Made by a program: the position numbers and the translations under genes. Source: Ruegeria pomeroyi (GTDB lineage: Bacteria; Pseudomonadota; Alphaproteobacteria; Rhodobacterales; Rhodobacteraceae). Taken from it: a DNA stretch of 64,000 bases. The notes below the pieces were generated by a model. It was not told the origin of the DNA, ran no database searches, and was given only the letters and a program-made list of their open reading frames with translations. This document shows, piece after piece, positions 26,812 to 35,567 of this stretch. The stretch spans positions 806,001-870,000 of the forward strand of contig NZ_JAGQAG010000001.1 of assembly GCF_021405525.1 (NCBI RefSeq), written 5' to 3'. Position 1 is the first letter of the stretch. Each line of letters begins with the position of its first letter.

Positions 26812-29004
26812 ATGGACCGCGCCCAGATCGTACATGAAAACTTCCTCAGCCGGGTCGCGGCGGGCGACCTGCCTGCCGGGGTCCCACCGCGCCCGGGTCT
26901 GTCGCGAGAGCAGGCGGTGTCTCTTTATCGCTCGCAGGTGCTCAGCCGTGCGCTTGACCGGACCAGCCGGGCCATGCAGAAAGCGGGGCAGGGGTTCTAT
27001 ACCATCGGGTCGTCGGGGCATGAGGGGATGGCGGCGGTGGCGCAGGCCCTGCGCCCGACCGACATCGCCTTTCTGCATTACCGCGATGCGGCGTTCCAGA
27101 TCGCGCGGGCGGAGCAGGTGCCGGGCCAGCAGATCGCCTGGGACATGCTGCTCAGCTTTGCCTGTTCCAAGGAGGACCCGACCTCGGGCGGGCGGCACAA
27201 GGTGCTGGGGTCCAAGGCGCTGATGATCCCGCCGCAGACCTCGACCATTGCCAGCCACCTGCCCAAGGCGGTGGGCGCGGCCTATAGCCTGGGTGCGGCG
27301 CGGCGGCACCCCCCCGAACACCGGCAATTGCCCGAGGACGGGATTGCCATGTGCTCCTTTGGCGATGCCTCGGCCAACCATTCCACGGCGCAGGGCGCGA
27401 TCAACACGGCGGGTTGGACCAGCGTGCAGTCGATCCCGCTGCCGCTCCTCTTTGTGTGCGAGGATAACGGGATCGGGATCTCGACCAAGACGCCCAGAGG
27501 CTGGATCCAGGCCTCGATGCAGCATCGGCCCGGTATCCGCTATTTCCAGGCCAACGGGCTGGACATTTACGAGACCTATGCCGTGGCGCAAGAGGCCGCC
27601 GAATATGTCCGCACCCGACGCAAACCGGCCTTCCTGCATCTGAAAACCGTGCGGCTCTATGGTCATGCCGGGGCGGATGTGCCGACCACCTATTTGACCC
27701 GCGCCGAAGTCGAGGCCGAGGAGGCAAATGATCCGCTGCTGCATAGCGTGCGGCTGCTCGCCGAGGACGGCGCGCTGACACCGGAGGAGGCGCTGGCGAT
27801 CTATGAACAGACCTGCGCCCGCACCGACCGCATTGCCGCCGAGGCCGCGACCCGCCCGCACCTTGCCAGTGCGGGTGAGGTGGCAGCCAGCCTGATCCCG
27901 CCGAAACGGGACTGCAAACCCACCAATGGCCCCAGCGCCGAGGCGCGGGCAGCCACATTTGGTGGCGACCTGCGCGCCATGGACGAGCCGCAGCCGATGA
28001 GCCGCCTGATCAACTGGGCGCTGACCGATCTGATGCTGGAACATGGCGAAATCGTCTGCATGGGCGAGGATGTGGGCCGCAAGGGGGGCGTCTATGGCGT
28101 GACCCAGAAGCTGCAACAACGGTTCGGCCCCGACCGGATGATCGACACGCTGTTGGACGAGCAGTCCATTCTGGGGTTGGCCATCGGCATGGGCCATAAC
28201 GGGTTCCTGCCGATCCCCGAGATCCAGTTCCTCGCCTATCTGCACAATGCCGAGGATCAGATCCGGGGCGAGGCCGCGACGCTGCCGTTCTTCTCGAACG
28301 GGCAGTTTTCGAACCCGATGGTGCTGCGCATCGCGGGGCTGGGATACCAGAAGGGGTTCGGTGGGCATTTCCACAATGACAACTCGCTCGCGGTGCTGCG
28401 CGACATTCCCGGTGTGATCATCGCCTGCCCCTCGACCGGGGCGGATGCGGCGCAGATGCTGCGCGAATGCGTGCGGCTGGCGCGCGAGGAGCAACGGGTG
28501 GTGGTGTTCCTCGAACCCATCGCGCTCTACCCGATGCGCGATTTGCACGGGGCGCAGGATGGTGGTTGGATGACCACCTATCCCTCGCCCGACCGGCGCA
28601 TCGCGCTGGGCGAGGTCGGGGTGCATGGCGATGGCACCGATCTGGCCATTGTCACCTATGGCAACGGGAACTACCTGTCCAAACAGGCGCTGCCCGAGAT
28701 CGAGGCGGCGGGGGTCAAGGCGCGGATCATCGACCTGCGCTGGTTGGCGCCACTGCCCGCCGAGGCGCTGCGCGCGGCCACGCAAGGGTGCAAACACGTG
28801 CTGATCGTCGACGAATGCCGCCGCACCGGCAGCCAGTCCGAGGCGCTGATGACTTTCTTCTGCGAAGAAAGTCGCGCCCCCGCGACCGCCCGCGTGGTGG
28901 CCGAGGATTGCTTCATTGCCACCGGCCCGGCCTATGCTGCCCCGCTGCCGTCCAAGGACGGCATCGTGGCCGCCGCGCTGACGCTCACCGGAGTTGCGAA
29001 ATGA
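26812..29004 (+). CDS. Fused 2-oxoacid dehydrogenase E1 component (alpha + beta)
   Basis: The 730-residue protein joins an E1-alpha half (GFYTIGSSGHEGMAAVAQAL, TPP motif starting GDASANHSTAQGA and ending CEDNGIGIS) to an E1-beta half from about residue 390 (ICMGEDVGRKGGVYGVTQKL, then PEIQFLAYLHNAEDQI). It resembles branched-chain 2-oxoacid dehydrogenase E1, which decarboxylates with TPP and acylates the lipoyl group of E2. No E2 or E3 gene is nearby; instead the next gene, overlapping by ATGA, is a malonyltransferase-fold protein. A perfect 10-bp palindrome (28851-28873) lies inside the beta half. Confidence 0.9.
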   Translation: MDRAQIVHENFLSRVAAGDLPAGVPPRPGLSREQAVSLYRSQVLSRALDRTSRAMQKAGQGFYTIGSSGHEGMAAVAQALRPTDIAFLHYRDAAFQIARAEQVPGQQIAWDMLLSFACSKEDPTSGGRHKVLGSKALMIPPQTSTIASHLPKAVGAAYSLGAARRHPPEHRQLPEDGIAMCSFGDASANHSTAQGAINTAGWTSVQSIPLPLLFVCEDNGIGISTKTPRGWIQASMQHRPGIRYFQANGLDIYETYAVAQEAAEYVRTRRKPAFLHLKTVRLYGHAGADVPTTYLTRAEVEAEEANDPLLHSVRLLAEDGALTPEEALAIYEQTCARTDRIAAEAATRPHLASAGEVAASLIPPKRDCKPTNGPSAEARAATFGGDLRAMDEPQPMSRLINWALTDLMLEHGEIVCMGEDVGRKGGVYGVTQKLQQRFGPDRMIDTLLDEQSILGLAIGMGHNGFLPIPEIQFLAYLHNAEDQIRGEAATLPFFSNGQFSNPMVLRIAGLGYQKGFGGHFHNDNSLAVLRDIPGVIIACPSTGADAAQMLRECVRLAREEQRVVVFLEPIALYPMRDLHGAQDGGWMTTYPSPDRRIALGEVGVHGDGTDLAIVTYGNGNYLSKQALPEIEAAGVKARIIDLRWLAPLPAEALRAATQGCKHVLIVDECRRTGSQSEALMTFFCEESRAPATARVVAEDCFIATGPAYAAPLPSKDGIVAAALTLTGVAK
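28851..28873. repeat. Perfect palindrome inside the E1 coding region
   Basis: Arms GACTTTCTTC and GAAGAAAGTC flank loop TGC and are followed by GCGCCCCC. It encodes MTFFCEESRAP. Arm length, loop length and the trailing GCCC match the palindromes at 13966 and 17452 although the arm sequences differ. Confidence 0.7.
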
Positions 29005-30038
29005 CCCGTACCGCTGTCGTGATCTGTCCCGGCCGGGGTACCTATAACAAACCGGAACTGGGCTATCTGCACCGCCACCACGGCGCCCGGATGGACATGT
29101 TCCGCGCCTTTGACACCATCCGCGCAGAGGCCGGGCAGGAGGCAGTCACCGCGTTGGACGGGGCCGAGCGGTATACGGTCGGCAAATACTCGCGCGGCGA
29201 TGTGGCCTCGCCGCTGATCTATGCCGCCGCGTTGGCTGATGCGCAGGCGCTGGCCGAGGATATCGAGGTGGTTGCTGTCACCGGCAATTCGATGGGCTGG
29301 TATATCGCGCTGGCTGCCGCCGGGGCGCTGAGCCCGGAAAACGGGTTCCGGGTGGTCAACACCATGGGCACGCTGATGCAGGAACGGCTGATCGGCGGGC
29401 AGCTGGTCTATCCCTTCACCGGAGAGGATTGGGCGAATGACCCGGCGCGCAAGGCGGCGCTGCTGGCGGATGTGGCGCGGATCGACGCCATGCCGGGGCA
29501 CGATCTGGCCCTGTCCATCGACCTGGGGGGCATGCTGGTGCTGGCCGGAAATGAGGCAGGGCTGTCGGCCTTCGAGGCGGCGCAACCGGTGGCGCAGGAA
29601 CGCTTCCCGATGCGACTGGCCAATCACGCCGCCTTTCACACCCGCTTGCAGGCACCGGTTGCCGCCGAGGGGCGGCAACGGCTGGGCGCGGGCCTCTTCA
29701 CCCAGCCCACCCGCCCGATGATCGACGGGCGCGGCAAGATCTGGTGGCCGGGCGCCACCGATACCGGGGCGCTGTGGGACTATACACTGGGCCATCAGGT
29801 GACCGAACCTTATGATTTCACCCGCGCCGTGCAGACCGCCGCGCGTGAATTTGCGCCCGACCTGTTCATCGTCACCGGTCCCGGCGCCACGCTTGGCGGT
29901 GCGGTGGCGCAGTCGCTGGTGCTGGCCGATTGGCGTGGCATGAGCGACAAGGCGACGTTTCAGGCGCGCCAAGCCGAGGTGCCCTTGCTGGTGGCGATGG
30001 GGCGCGACGATCAACGCGGACTTGTCACCGCCGTCTGA
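29001..30038 (+). CDS. Acyltransferase of the malonyl-CoA:ACP transacylase (FabD) fold
   Basis: The 345-residue protein starts AVVICPGRGTYNKPELGY, recalling the FabD opening. The nucleophile elbow VTGNSMGWYIALAAAGAL (Gly-x-Ser-x-Gly) lies near residue 98, and a His in LANHAAFHTRLQAPV lies near residue 210, the arrangement of the Ser-His pair of MCAT enzymes. It overlaps the E1 gene by ATGA. Its acyl donor may be the product of the E1 reaction, with transfer to an unknown acceptor. No acyl carrier protein or ketosynthase is present, so this is not a polyketide or fatty-acid locus in the normal sense. Precise function unknown. Confidence 0.75.
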   Translation: MTRTAVVICPGRGTYNKPELGYLHRHHGARMDMFRAFDTIRAEAGQEAVTALDGAERYTVGKYSRGDVASPLIYAAALADAQALAEDIEVVAVTGNSMGWYIALAAAGALSPENGFRVVNTMGTLMQERLIGGQLVYPFTGEDWANDPARKAALLADVARIDAMPGHDLALSIDLGGMLVLAGNEAGLSAFEAAQPVAQERFPMRLANHAAFHTRLQAPVAAEGRQRLGAGLFTQPTRPMIDGRGKIWWPGATDTGALWDYTLGHQVTEPYDFTRAVQTAAREFAPDLFIVTGPGATLGGAVAQSLVLADWRGMSDKATFQARQAEVPLLVAMGRDDQRGLVTAV

Positions 30039-30081
30039 GTGCCTAAGACGTAGATATCCCTCTTGCAGACGAGACCCGGTC

Positions 30082-31359
30082 ATGTCGGACAATACCCGCA
30101 ACCTCTGGCATCTGACCTCGGCTGAGCAGGTCACCGCGCCGCCGCTGGCGGGGGATGTCACCGCCGATCTGGTGTTGATCGGTGGCGGCTATACGGGCCT
30201 GTCGGCGGCGCTTCATGCCGCGGAGCAGGGCGCCGATGTACGGCTGGTCGAGGCCGAGATGCCGGGCCATGGCGGCTCGGGCCGCAATGTCGGACTGGCC
30301 AATGCGGGCCTGTGGCTGCCGCCCGACGATATCCGCGCCCATCTGGGCAACGGGGCGGGCGACCGGTTGATCGCGCTGCTGGCCGGGGCGCCGGGAATGG
30401 TGTTCGATCTGATCGACCGGCACGGTATCGCCTGCGAGCCGGTGCGGGGCGGTACGCTGCATTGCGCGCATTCCCTCTCGGGCCTCGCCGATCTGAAACG
30501 CCGCCACGCGCAACTGACCGCCAGCGGCGCGCCTGTCGAACTGCTCTCGGCCGCAGAGACCGCGCGCCGTACCGGGTCGGCCGCGTTTCACGGCGCGCTC
30601 TTTGATCCGCGCGCGGGCACCATCCAGCCGCTGGCCTATGCCTGCGGGCTGGCCCGTGCCGCGCAGGCGGCGGGGGCGCAGCTGCACGGGCAAAGTCCGG
30701 CGCTGGAGGTGGAACATTATGACGGGGTCTGGCAGGTGCGCACGCCCGGTGGCAGCATCCGCGCGGGCAAGCTGATCCAGGCCACCAACGCCTATCACCG
30801 GGGGGTGGCCCGACGAAAGCCTGCCCATGTGCCAGTGCACTATTTCCAATATGCTACCGATCCGCTGCCCGCCGAGATCCGTGCCGCGATCCTGCCGGGC
30901 GGCGAGGGGTGTTGGGATACCGGGTTGATCATGACCTCGTTCCGGCTGGACCGGGCGGGGCGGATGATCATCGGCGGCATGGGGGCGCTGGACCATCCGG
31001 CCAGCGGCATCCACCGGGCCTGGGTGCGGCGCAAGCTTGCGCAGCTCTATCCAGCCTTGTCAGGGCAACCGCTGGTCACCGGCTGGCATGGGCGCATCGC
31101 GATGACCGGCGATCACATCCCCAAGATCACCCGCCCCGGCCCCGGCGCGCTGGCGGCGCATGGCTATTCCGGGCGCGGCATCGGGCCGGGAACCCTGTTC
31201 GGCAAGGCCATGGCCGAGGCGCTGCTGAGTGGTGACGAAACCAACCTGCCGATCCCCGCCATCGACAACCATGCCGAGCGCTGGACCGCCCTGCAACAGG
31301 CCTATGTGGAAACCGGCGCCACGCTGATGCACCTGATCCGGGCGCGCGTGGGCTACTGA
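30082..31359 (+). CDS. FAD-dependent oxidoreductase (DAO family, PuuB-like)
   Basis: The 425-residue protein has an internal Rossmann motif VLIGGGYTGLSAALHAAEQG at residues 33-52, preceded by a 30-residue leader with LWHLTSAEQVTAPPL, which resembles gamma-glutamylputrescine oxidase and related enzymes. The C-terminus carries HGYSGRGIGPGTLFGKAMAE, the FAD-closing segment. It follows the malonyltransferase-fold gene by 43 bp and meets the convergent LysR gene with a 7-bp overlap. Probable amine oxidation; the substrate is unknown. Confidence 0.82.
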   Translation: MSDNTRNLWHLTSAEQVTAPPLAGDVTADLVLIGGGYTGLSAALHAAEQGADVRLVEAEMPGHGGSGRNVGLANAGLWLPPDDIRAHLGNGAGDRLIALLAGAPGMVFDLIDRHGIACEPVRGGTLHCAHSLSGLADLKRRHAQLTASGAPVELLSAAETARRTGSAAFHGALFDPRAGTIQPLAYACGLARAAQAAGAQLHGQSPALEVEHYDGVWQVRTPGGSIRAGKLIQATNAYHRGVARRKPAHVPVHYFQYATDPLPAEIRAAILPGGEGCWDTGLIMTSFRLDRAGRMIIGGMGALDHPASGIHRAWVRRKLAQLYPALSGQPLVTGWHGRIAMTGDHIPKITRPGPGALAAHGYSGRGIGPGTLFGKAMAEALLSGDETNLPIPAIDNHAERWTALQQAYVETGATLMHLIRARVGY

Positions 31360-32264
31360 GCGCCGCGTTGCAGCCGGGCGGCGATTGCCTCGACCCGGGC
31401 GCGCAGCCAGCGATGGGCCGGATCGGCGGTCGAGCGTTCGTGCCAGACCATGTAGATCGACACCGGATCGCAGGCAAAGGGCAGCGGCGCGCAATCCAGC
31501 GCCGCCAGCGGCCCCAGCTTCATCAGCGTGGTATCGGTCGAGATCAGGTCGCTGCCTTTGACAAAGGCGGGGATGGCGCCGAAATGTGGTAAAATCACCG
31601 TGGGTGGGCGTATCTGGCTTTGATCCACGCCGCGCATCACCACATTGGCGCTGCGTCCGTCGCTGAATCGCACCTCGACATGTTCGGCGGCACAATAGCT
31701 CTGCCAGCTGTCGGGCGGGCTGCGATGACTGGCGTCATAGTAGATTTGCAACGGGCTGGTGAACAGGTGCCGCTGATAGATATCGGGCCCATCCGGCGGC
31801 AGCGGCGTCAGCACCAGCTGGCAGCGGTCGCTGCGCAACAGGGCCGGATCGGGCACGCCCGAGGGGACGAAGCCAAGGCTCAGCCGTACTCCTTCGGAGC
31901 GGGCGCGGTGCAACAGTTCGGGAAAGATCAGCTCGCGTTGCAGGTCGTTGGCGGCGATGTCGAAATGCATCGCTTCGCCCAGCGGGTCAAAGGGGCGGGC
32001 ATCGGTCAGCGACTTGATCCCGTCCAGCACCCGCTGCACCGGTTCGCGTAGCGACAGTGCCCGTTCGGTGGGCGTCAACCCCTGGCCCGATCGTACGAAC
32101 AGCGGATCACCCAGCACCGCGCGCAGCTTGGCCAGCGTATGGCTGACCGCCGATTGGGTGACGCCCAGCCGGTCGGCCGCGCGCGAGACCGAGCTTTCTT
32201 CGAGGATGACCAGAAAGCAGCGCAGCACCTTGCCATCGAGATCGGTGAAATCGAATTTGTTCAT
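31353..32264 (-). CDS. LysR-family regulator divergent from the reductive dehalogenase
   Basis: The 303-residue protein has the helix-turn-helix SSVSRAADRLGVTQSAVSHT and the NodD/NahR-like opening LDGKVLRCFLVILEESSVSR. NahR- and NodD-like LysR proteins often sense aromatic compounds. The start codon faces the dehalogenase gene with 75 bp between starts, and an inverted repeat TTCATG-n15-CATGAA covers its own start. Control of the dehalogenase by an aromatic ligand is the natural reading, but inferred. Confidence 0.88.
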   Translation of the reverse strand: MNKFDFTDLDGKVLRCFLVILEESSVSRAADRLGVTQSAVSHTLAKLRAVLGDPLFVRSGQGLTPTERALSLREPVQRVLDGIKSLTDARPFDPLGEAMHFDIAANDLQRELIFPELLHRARSEGVRLSLGFVPSGVPDPALLRSDRCQLVLTPLPPDGPDIYQRHLFTSPLQIYYDASHRSPPDSWQSYCAAEHVEVRFSDGRSANVVMRGVDQSQIRPPTVILPHFGAIPAFVKGSDLISTDTTLMKLGPLAALDCAPLPFACDPVSIYMVWHERSTADPAHRWLRARVEAIAARLQRGAQ

Positions 32265-32286
32265 GAGATTTATGACTAAACATGAA
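32260..32286. promoter_or_regulatory. Candidate LysR binding site
   Basis: The arms TTCATG (32260-32265) and CATGAA (32281-32286) are separated by 15 bp between the divergent LysR and dehalogenase genes. The left arm includes the LysR start codon. It is a LysR-type spaced dyad; the assignment is by position only. Confidence 0.45.
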
Positions 32287-32339
32287 TGGTTTTACTGTCC
32301 ATTCCACGTTACGCCGGATGGGCATTCAGGAGGCGCCGG

Positions 32340-35300
32340 ATGGGTATTCGCTTTTTCTCGGACCGCGATAGGCCCGTTCATATGGGTCCCTATCCGCTGG
32401 AGCGGCTCGCCCGGCGCGATGGCGCCGCGGATCTGGCTGGCGTTCCGCAAATGCCTGTGCTCAGCTTTCACCGGCCCGAGCAGCCCGAGAGCATCGTCAA
32501 CGCGATGGGCGAGTTTCAGGCGATGCTGGATGCGATCCGCGACGGGCTGGTCAACCCGGCCCGCGCCGAGATCCCTTCCGATCCCCAGGAGCGCGCCAAC
32601 CATCTGAAAGCGTTTGGGTATTTCAATGACGCCTCGATGATGGGTTGCGGACCCTTGCCGGCCGGGGCGCTGTTGCCGGCACCCCGACGCAACCCCGATA
32701 TCGACCGGCTGGCCGAGGCGCTGCGGACCCGGCAGACCAAGACGCTGGCCTCGGGTATCGACGTGATCATGGCCGACCTCAAGGAGAGCATGGAGGCGCC
32801 GCCACGCCCGATCGAGGGGCACCGGCACGCGATTGTCTTTCTCTACGAACATCACCGCGACCCCGAGGCGGACGAACTGGGAACAGAGTGGATAAGGGAC
32901 GCGCAGGACCATCGTGCCTGTCTGCTTGCCAGCGAAAACGCGGTGGTGATCGCCAATTACATCCGCCTTCTGGGCTATGACGCGCGGGCGCATACCGCCA
33001 TGTCAAGCGATGTCGATCTGGGGCGGCTGGCGCTGGCGGCGGGGCTGGTGACGCTTGAGGGCGGGCAACTGGCCGCGCCCTGGCTGGGGCGCCGTTTTGG
33101 CCTGGCCGCCGTCACCACCGAAATGGAACTGGCCCACGACCGCCCCTTGACGCCACTGGCCGCGCAGTCCTGGGCCGCCACACGCGGCCCGGCCTGGTGG
33201 CTGGGCAAGGGGTTCGCCAAAAGCGGGCTGAACCGCGACCCCTATGCCCGGCGGCGCTATGTGGACGGGGCACACCCGTTCGAGCGGCTGCACCGGGTCG
33301 AGACGCCCACCACCTATATCGACGAGGCCAATGTGGCCCGTGTGCCCAAATGCGCCGACATGTTCGCCCGCGCCCAGTTCGGCGATATGGGCAAGGCCCT
33401 GCAAGAGGGGGCCAAGGGCGGTCACTATGTGCGCAAGGCGGCGCCCAGCTTTGCCCAGCGGCGGGCGCTGGGGGCGTTCGTCTTGCTTCAGGATGGCGAC
33501 AGCGCCGATGTGCCCCGCCCGGTCGATCCGCGCCGCAATGCCGCCAACCTCAAGGCGGCGAGCTATTTCCTGGGCATCGACGCCGTCGGCCTCAGCCGCT
33601 GCCCGACCTGGACCTGGTACAGCCATGACGCCACCGGCGAGGCAATTACCCCGCCGCATGATCAGGCGATCAGCATGATCGTCGATCAGGGCTATGAGAC
33701 GATGGAAGGGTCGAGCGGCGACGACTGGATCGCGGTGGCGCAATCCATGCGCGCTTACTTGCGCTTTTCGCTGTTGGGGGGTGTGATCGCGCAGCAGATC
33801 CGCAATCTGGGTTACAAGGCCAAGGCCCATACGGTGATGGATGGCGAGGTATTGCAACCGCCGCTCCTGCTGCTGTCGGGCCTGGGCGAGGTCAGCCGCA
33901 TCGGCGAAGTGATCCTGAACCCGTTCCTGGGCCCGCGCCTGAAATCGGGGGCGGTGACCACCGACATGCCGATGAGCCATGACAAGCCCATCGACTTTGG
34001 TCTGCAACGGTTCTGCGAGGCCTGCAACAAATGCGCCCGCGAATGCCCCTCGGGGGCGATCACCGCCGGGCCCAAGCGGATGTTCAACGGCTACGAGATC
34101 TGGAAATCCGACAGTCAGAAATGCGCCACCTATCGCATCACCACCCAGGGAGGCGCCATGTGCGGGCGCTGCATGAAGACCTGCCCGTGGAACCTCGAAG
34201 GGTTGTTTGCCGAACGCCCCTTTCGCTGGGCTGCGATGACGATCCCGGCGGCGGCCCCGGCGCTGGCGCGGCTCGACGATGCGCTGGGTCATGGCGGGCT
34301 GAACGAGGTCAAGAGATGGTGGTGGGATATCGAGTTGCAGCCCGATGGCGCCTATCGCCCGACCGCCGGGCCAGTGAACCGGCGTGACCTGCAACGGGAT
34401 CTGGACCTGAAATATGAGGATCAGACGCTGGCCGTCTATCCCGCGCCGCTGGCGCCGCATCCCTGGCCCTATCCGTTTCCGATGGACCGTGAGGCGGGGA
34501 TCGCCGCCTATCAGGCGATGATCAGCGCCGACGAATACCGGGCGCGGCTGGCATCTGGCGACCGGTCGATGGTGCATCGTTATACCGTACCCGATGCGGA
34601 CAGTGCGCCAGTGATCCGGGTCGAGGTGACGCGGGCCGAGAAGATGACGGCTGAGATCACCAAATACGAGTTTGCTGCCCCAGACGGCGCGCCGCTGCCC
34701 GAATGGACGGCGGGCGCGCATCTGGATGTGCTGGTCGCGCCCGAGTTCCTGCGTCAGTATTCGATGTCGGGCGACCCGGAGGATCGCGCCACCTATCAGA
34801 TCGGGGTGCTGCGCGAGGATGCGGGGCGGGGCGGCTCAAGGCTGATGCATCGCATCTTTACGCCGGGCCGGCGGGTATTCATCTCGAAACCGATCAATCA
34901 CTTCGAACTGGAGGAGCGCGCGACGCGCACATTCCTGATGGGCGGCGGCATCGGCATCACCCCGATGATCGCCTTTGCCCACCGCTTGCACGCGCTGGGG
35001 GCCGACTTCGAGCTGCATTATTCCGTCCCCAGCCGCGCCAGCGCCGGATATCTCGAGGATCTTGGCGCGATGCCCTGGGCCCATCATGTGCAGTTGCATG
35101 TCTCGGATGAGGGGTCGCGCGCCGATCTGGATACGGTTCTGGCGGGGTATCGGCCCGGCTGGCACGTTTATACCTGCGGTCCCGAGCGCTATATAGATGG
35201 GGTGATGCAGGCTGCCGAACGACAAGGCTTCCCCGAAGAGGCGCGGCATCTGGAATACTTCTCGGTCCCCGAACAGCCCGCGTATGAAAACCACCCCTTT

Positions 35301-35558
35301 ACGCTGAAACTCACCCAGTCAGGGCGCGAGATCACTGTGCCCGCGGATCAGGACGCGGCGCAGGTGTTGAACGCGAGCGGGATCCCTATCGACGTGAAAT
35401 GTTCGGACGGGATCTGCGGCGTCTGCAAATGCGGGTTGATCGCGGGCGCGGTCGAACATCGCGATTTCGTGCTGTCAAGGAAACAGCGCGAGAGCGCGAT
35501 CATCCTCTGCCAATCCCGCGCGGCAGAACCGGGCGGGGTGGTCGAGATCGACCCGTAG
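32340..35558 (+). CDS. rdhA: Self-sufficient cobalamin-dependent reductive dehalogenase fused to an NAD(P)H reductase (NpRdhA/BhbA type)
   Basis: 1072 residues; ATG 32340 follows aggagg. Residues 158-280 and 430-550 look like two copies of the cobalamin-binding fold. Iron-sulfur motifs: C559-x2-C562-x2-C565-x3-C569-P, then C595, C608-x2-C611-x3-C615-P. From about 745 a phthalate-dioxygenase-reductase-like module follows: RQYSMSG (FMN), MGGGIGITPMIAFAH (NAD) and a plant-type [2Fe-2S] site C1021/C1026/C1029/C1057. S469, Y473, K535 and R599 have exactly the spacing of the catalytic S422/Y426/K488/R552 that I recall for Nitratireductor NpRdhA. That enzyme uses B12 to debrominate ortho-halophenols in the cytoplasm. 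No Tat signal and no RdhB anchor are present, so this is catabolic, not respiratory. Divergent LysR regulator. Epoxyqueuosine reductase is excluded by length and fusion. Confidence 0.93.
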   Translation: MGIRFFSDRDRPVHMGPYPLERLARRDGAADLAGVPQMPVLSFHRPEQPESIVNAMGEFQAMLDAIRDGLVNPARAEIPSDPQERANHLKAFGYFNDASMMGCGPLPAGALLPAPRRNPDIDRLAEALRTRQTKTLASGIDVIMADLKESMEAPPRPIEGHRHAIVFLYEHHRDPEADELGTEWIRDAQDHRACLLASENAVVIANYIRLLGYDARAHTAMSSDVDLGRLALAAGLVTLEGGQLAAPWLGRRFGLAAVTTEMELAHDRPLTPLAAQSWAATRGPAWWLGKGFAKSGLNRDPYARRRYVDGAHPFERLHRVETPTTYIDEANVARVPKCADMFARAQFGDMGKALQEGAKGGHYVRKAAPSFAQRRALGAFVLLQDGDSADVPRPVDPRRNAANLKAASYFLGIDAVGLSRCPTWTWYSHDATGEAITPPHDQAISMIVDQGYETMEGSSGDDWIAVAQSMRAYLRFSLLGGVIAQQIRNLGYKAKAHTVMDGEVLQPPLLLLSGLGEVSRIGEVILNPFLGPRLKSGAVTTDMPMSHDKPIDFGLQRFCEACNKCARECPSGAITAGPKRMFNGYEIWKSDSQKCATYRITTQGGAMCGRCMKTCPWNLEGLFAERPFRWAAMTIPAAAPALARLDDALGHGGLNEVKRWWWDIELQPDGAYRPTAGPVNRRDLQRDLDLKYEDQTLAVYPAPLAPHPWPYPFPMDREAGIAAYQAMISADEYRARLASGDRSMVHRYTVPDADSAPVIRVEVTRAEKMTAEITKYEFAAPDGAPLPEWTAGAHLDVLVAPEFLRQYSMSGDPEDRATYQIGVLREDAGRGGSRLMHRIFTPGRRVFISKPINHFELEERATRTFLMGGGIGITPMIAFAHRLHALGADFELHYSVPSRASAGYLEDLGAMPWAHHVQLHVSDEGSRADLDTVLAGYRPGWHVYTCGPERYIDGVMQAAERQGFPEEARHLEYFSVPEQPAYENHPFTLKLTQSGREITVPADQDAAQVLNASGIPIDVKCSDGICGVCKCGLIAGAVEHRDFVLSRKQRESAIILCQSRAAEPGGVVEIDP

Positions 35559-35567
35559 GCTTGCGGC

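Noticed and set aside
32340-35558. Epoxyqueuosine reductase (QueG) as identity for the cobalamin/[4Fe-4S] protein
   Set aside because: QueG is about 350-380 residues and lacks the Tyr/Lys/Arg set and the fused FMN/[2Fe-2S] reductase; length and architecture fit NpRdhA-type dehalogenases.
32340-35558. Respiratory (organohalide-respiring) dehalogenase
   Set aside because: No twin-arginine signal at the N-terminus and no RdhB-like membrane anchor next to it.
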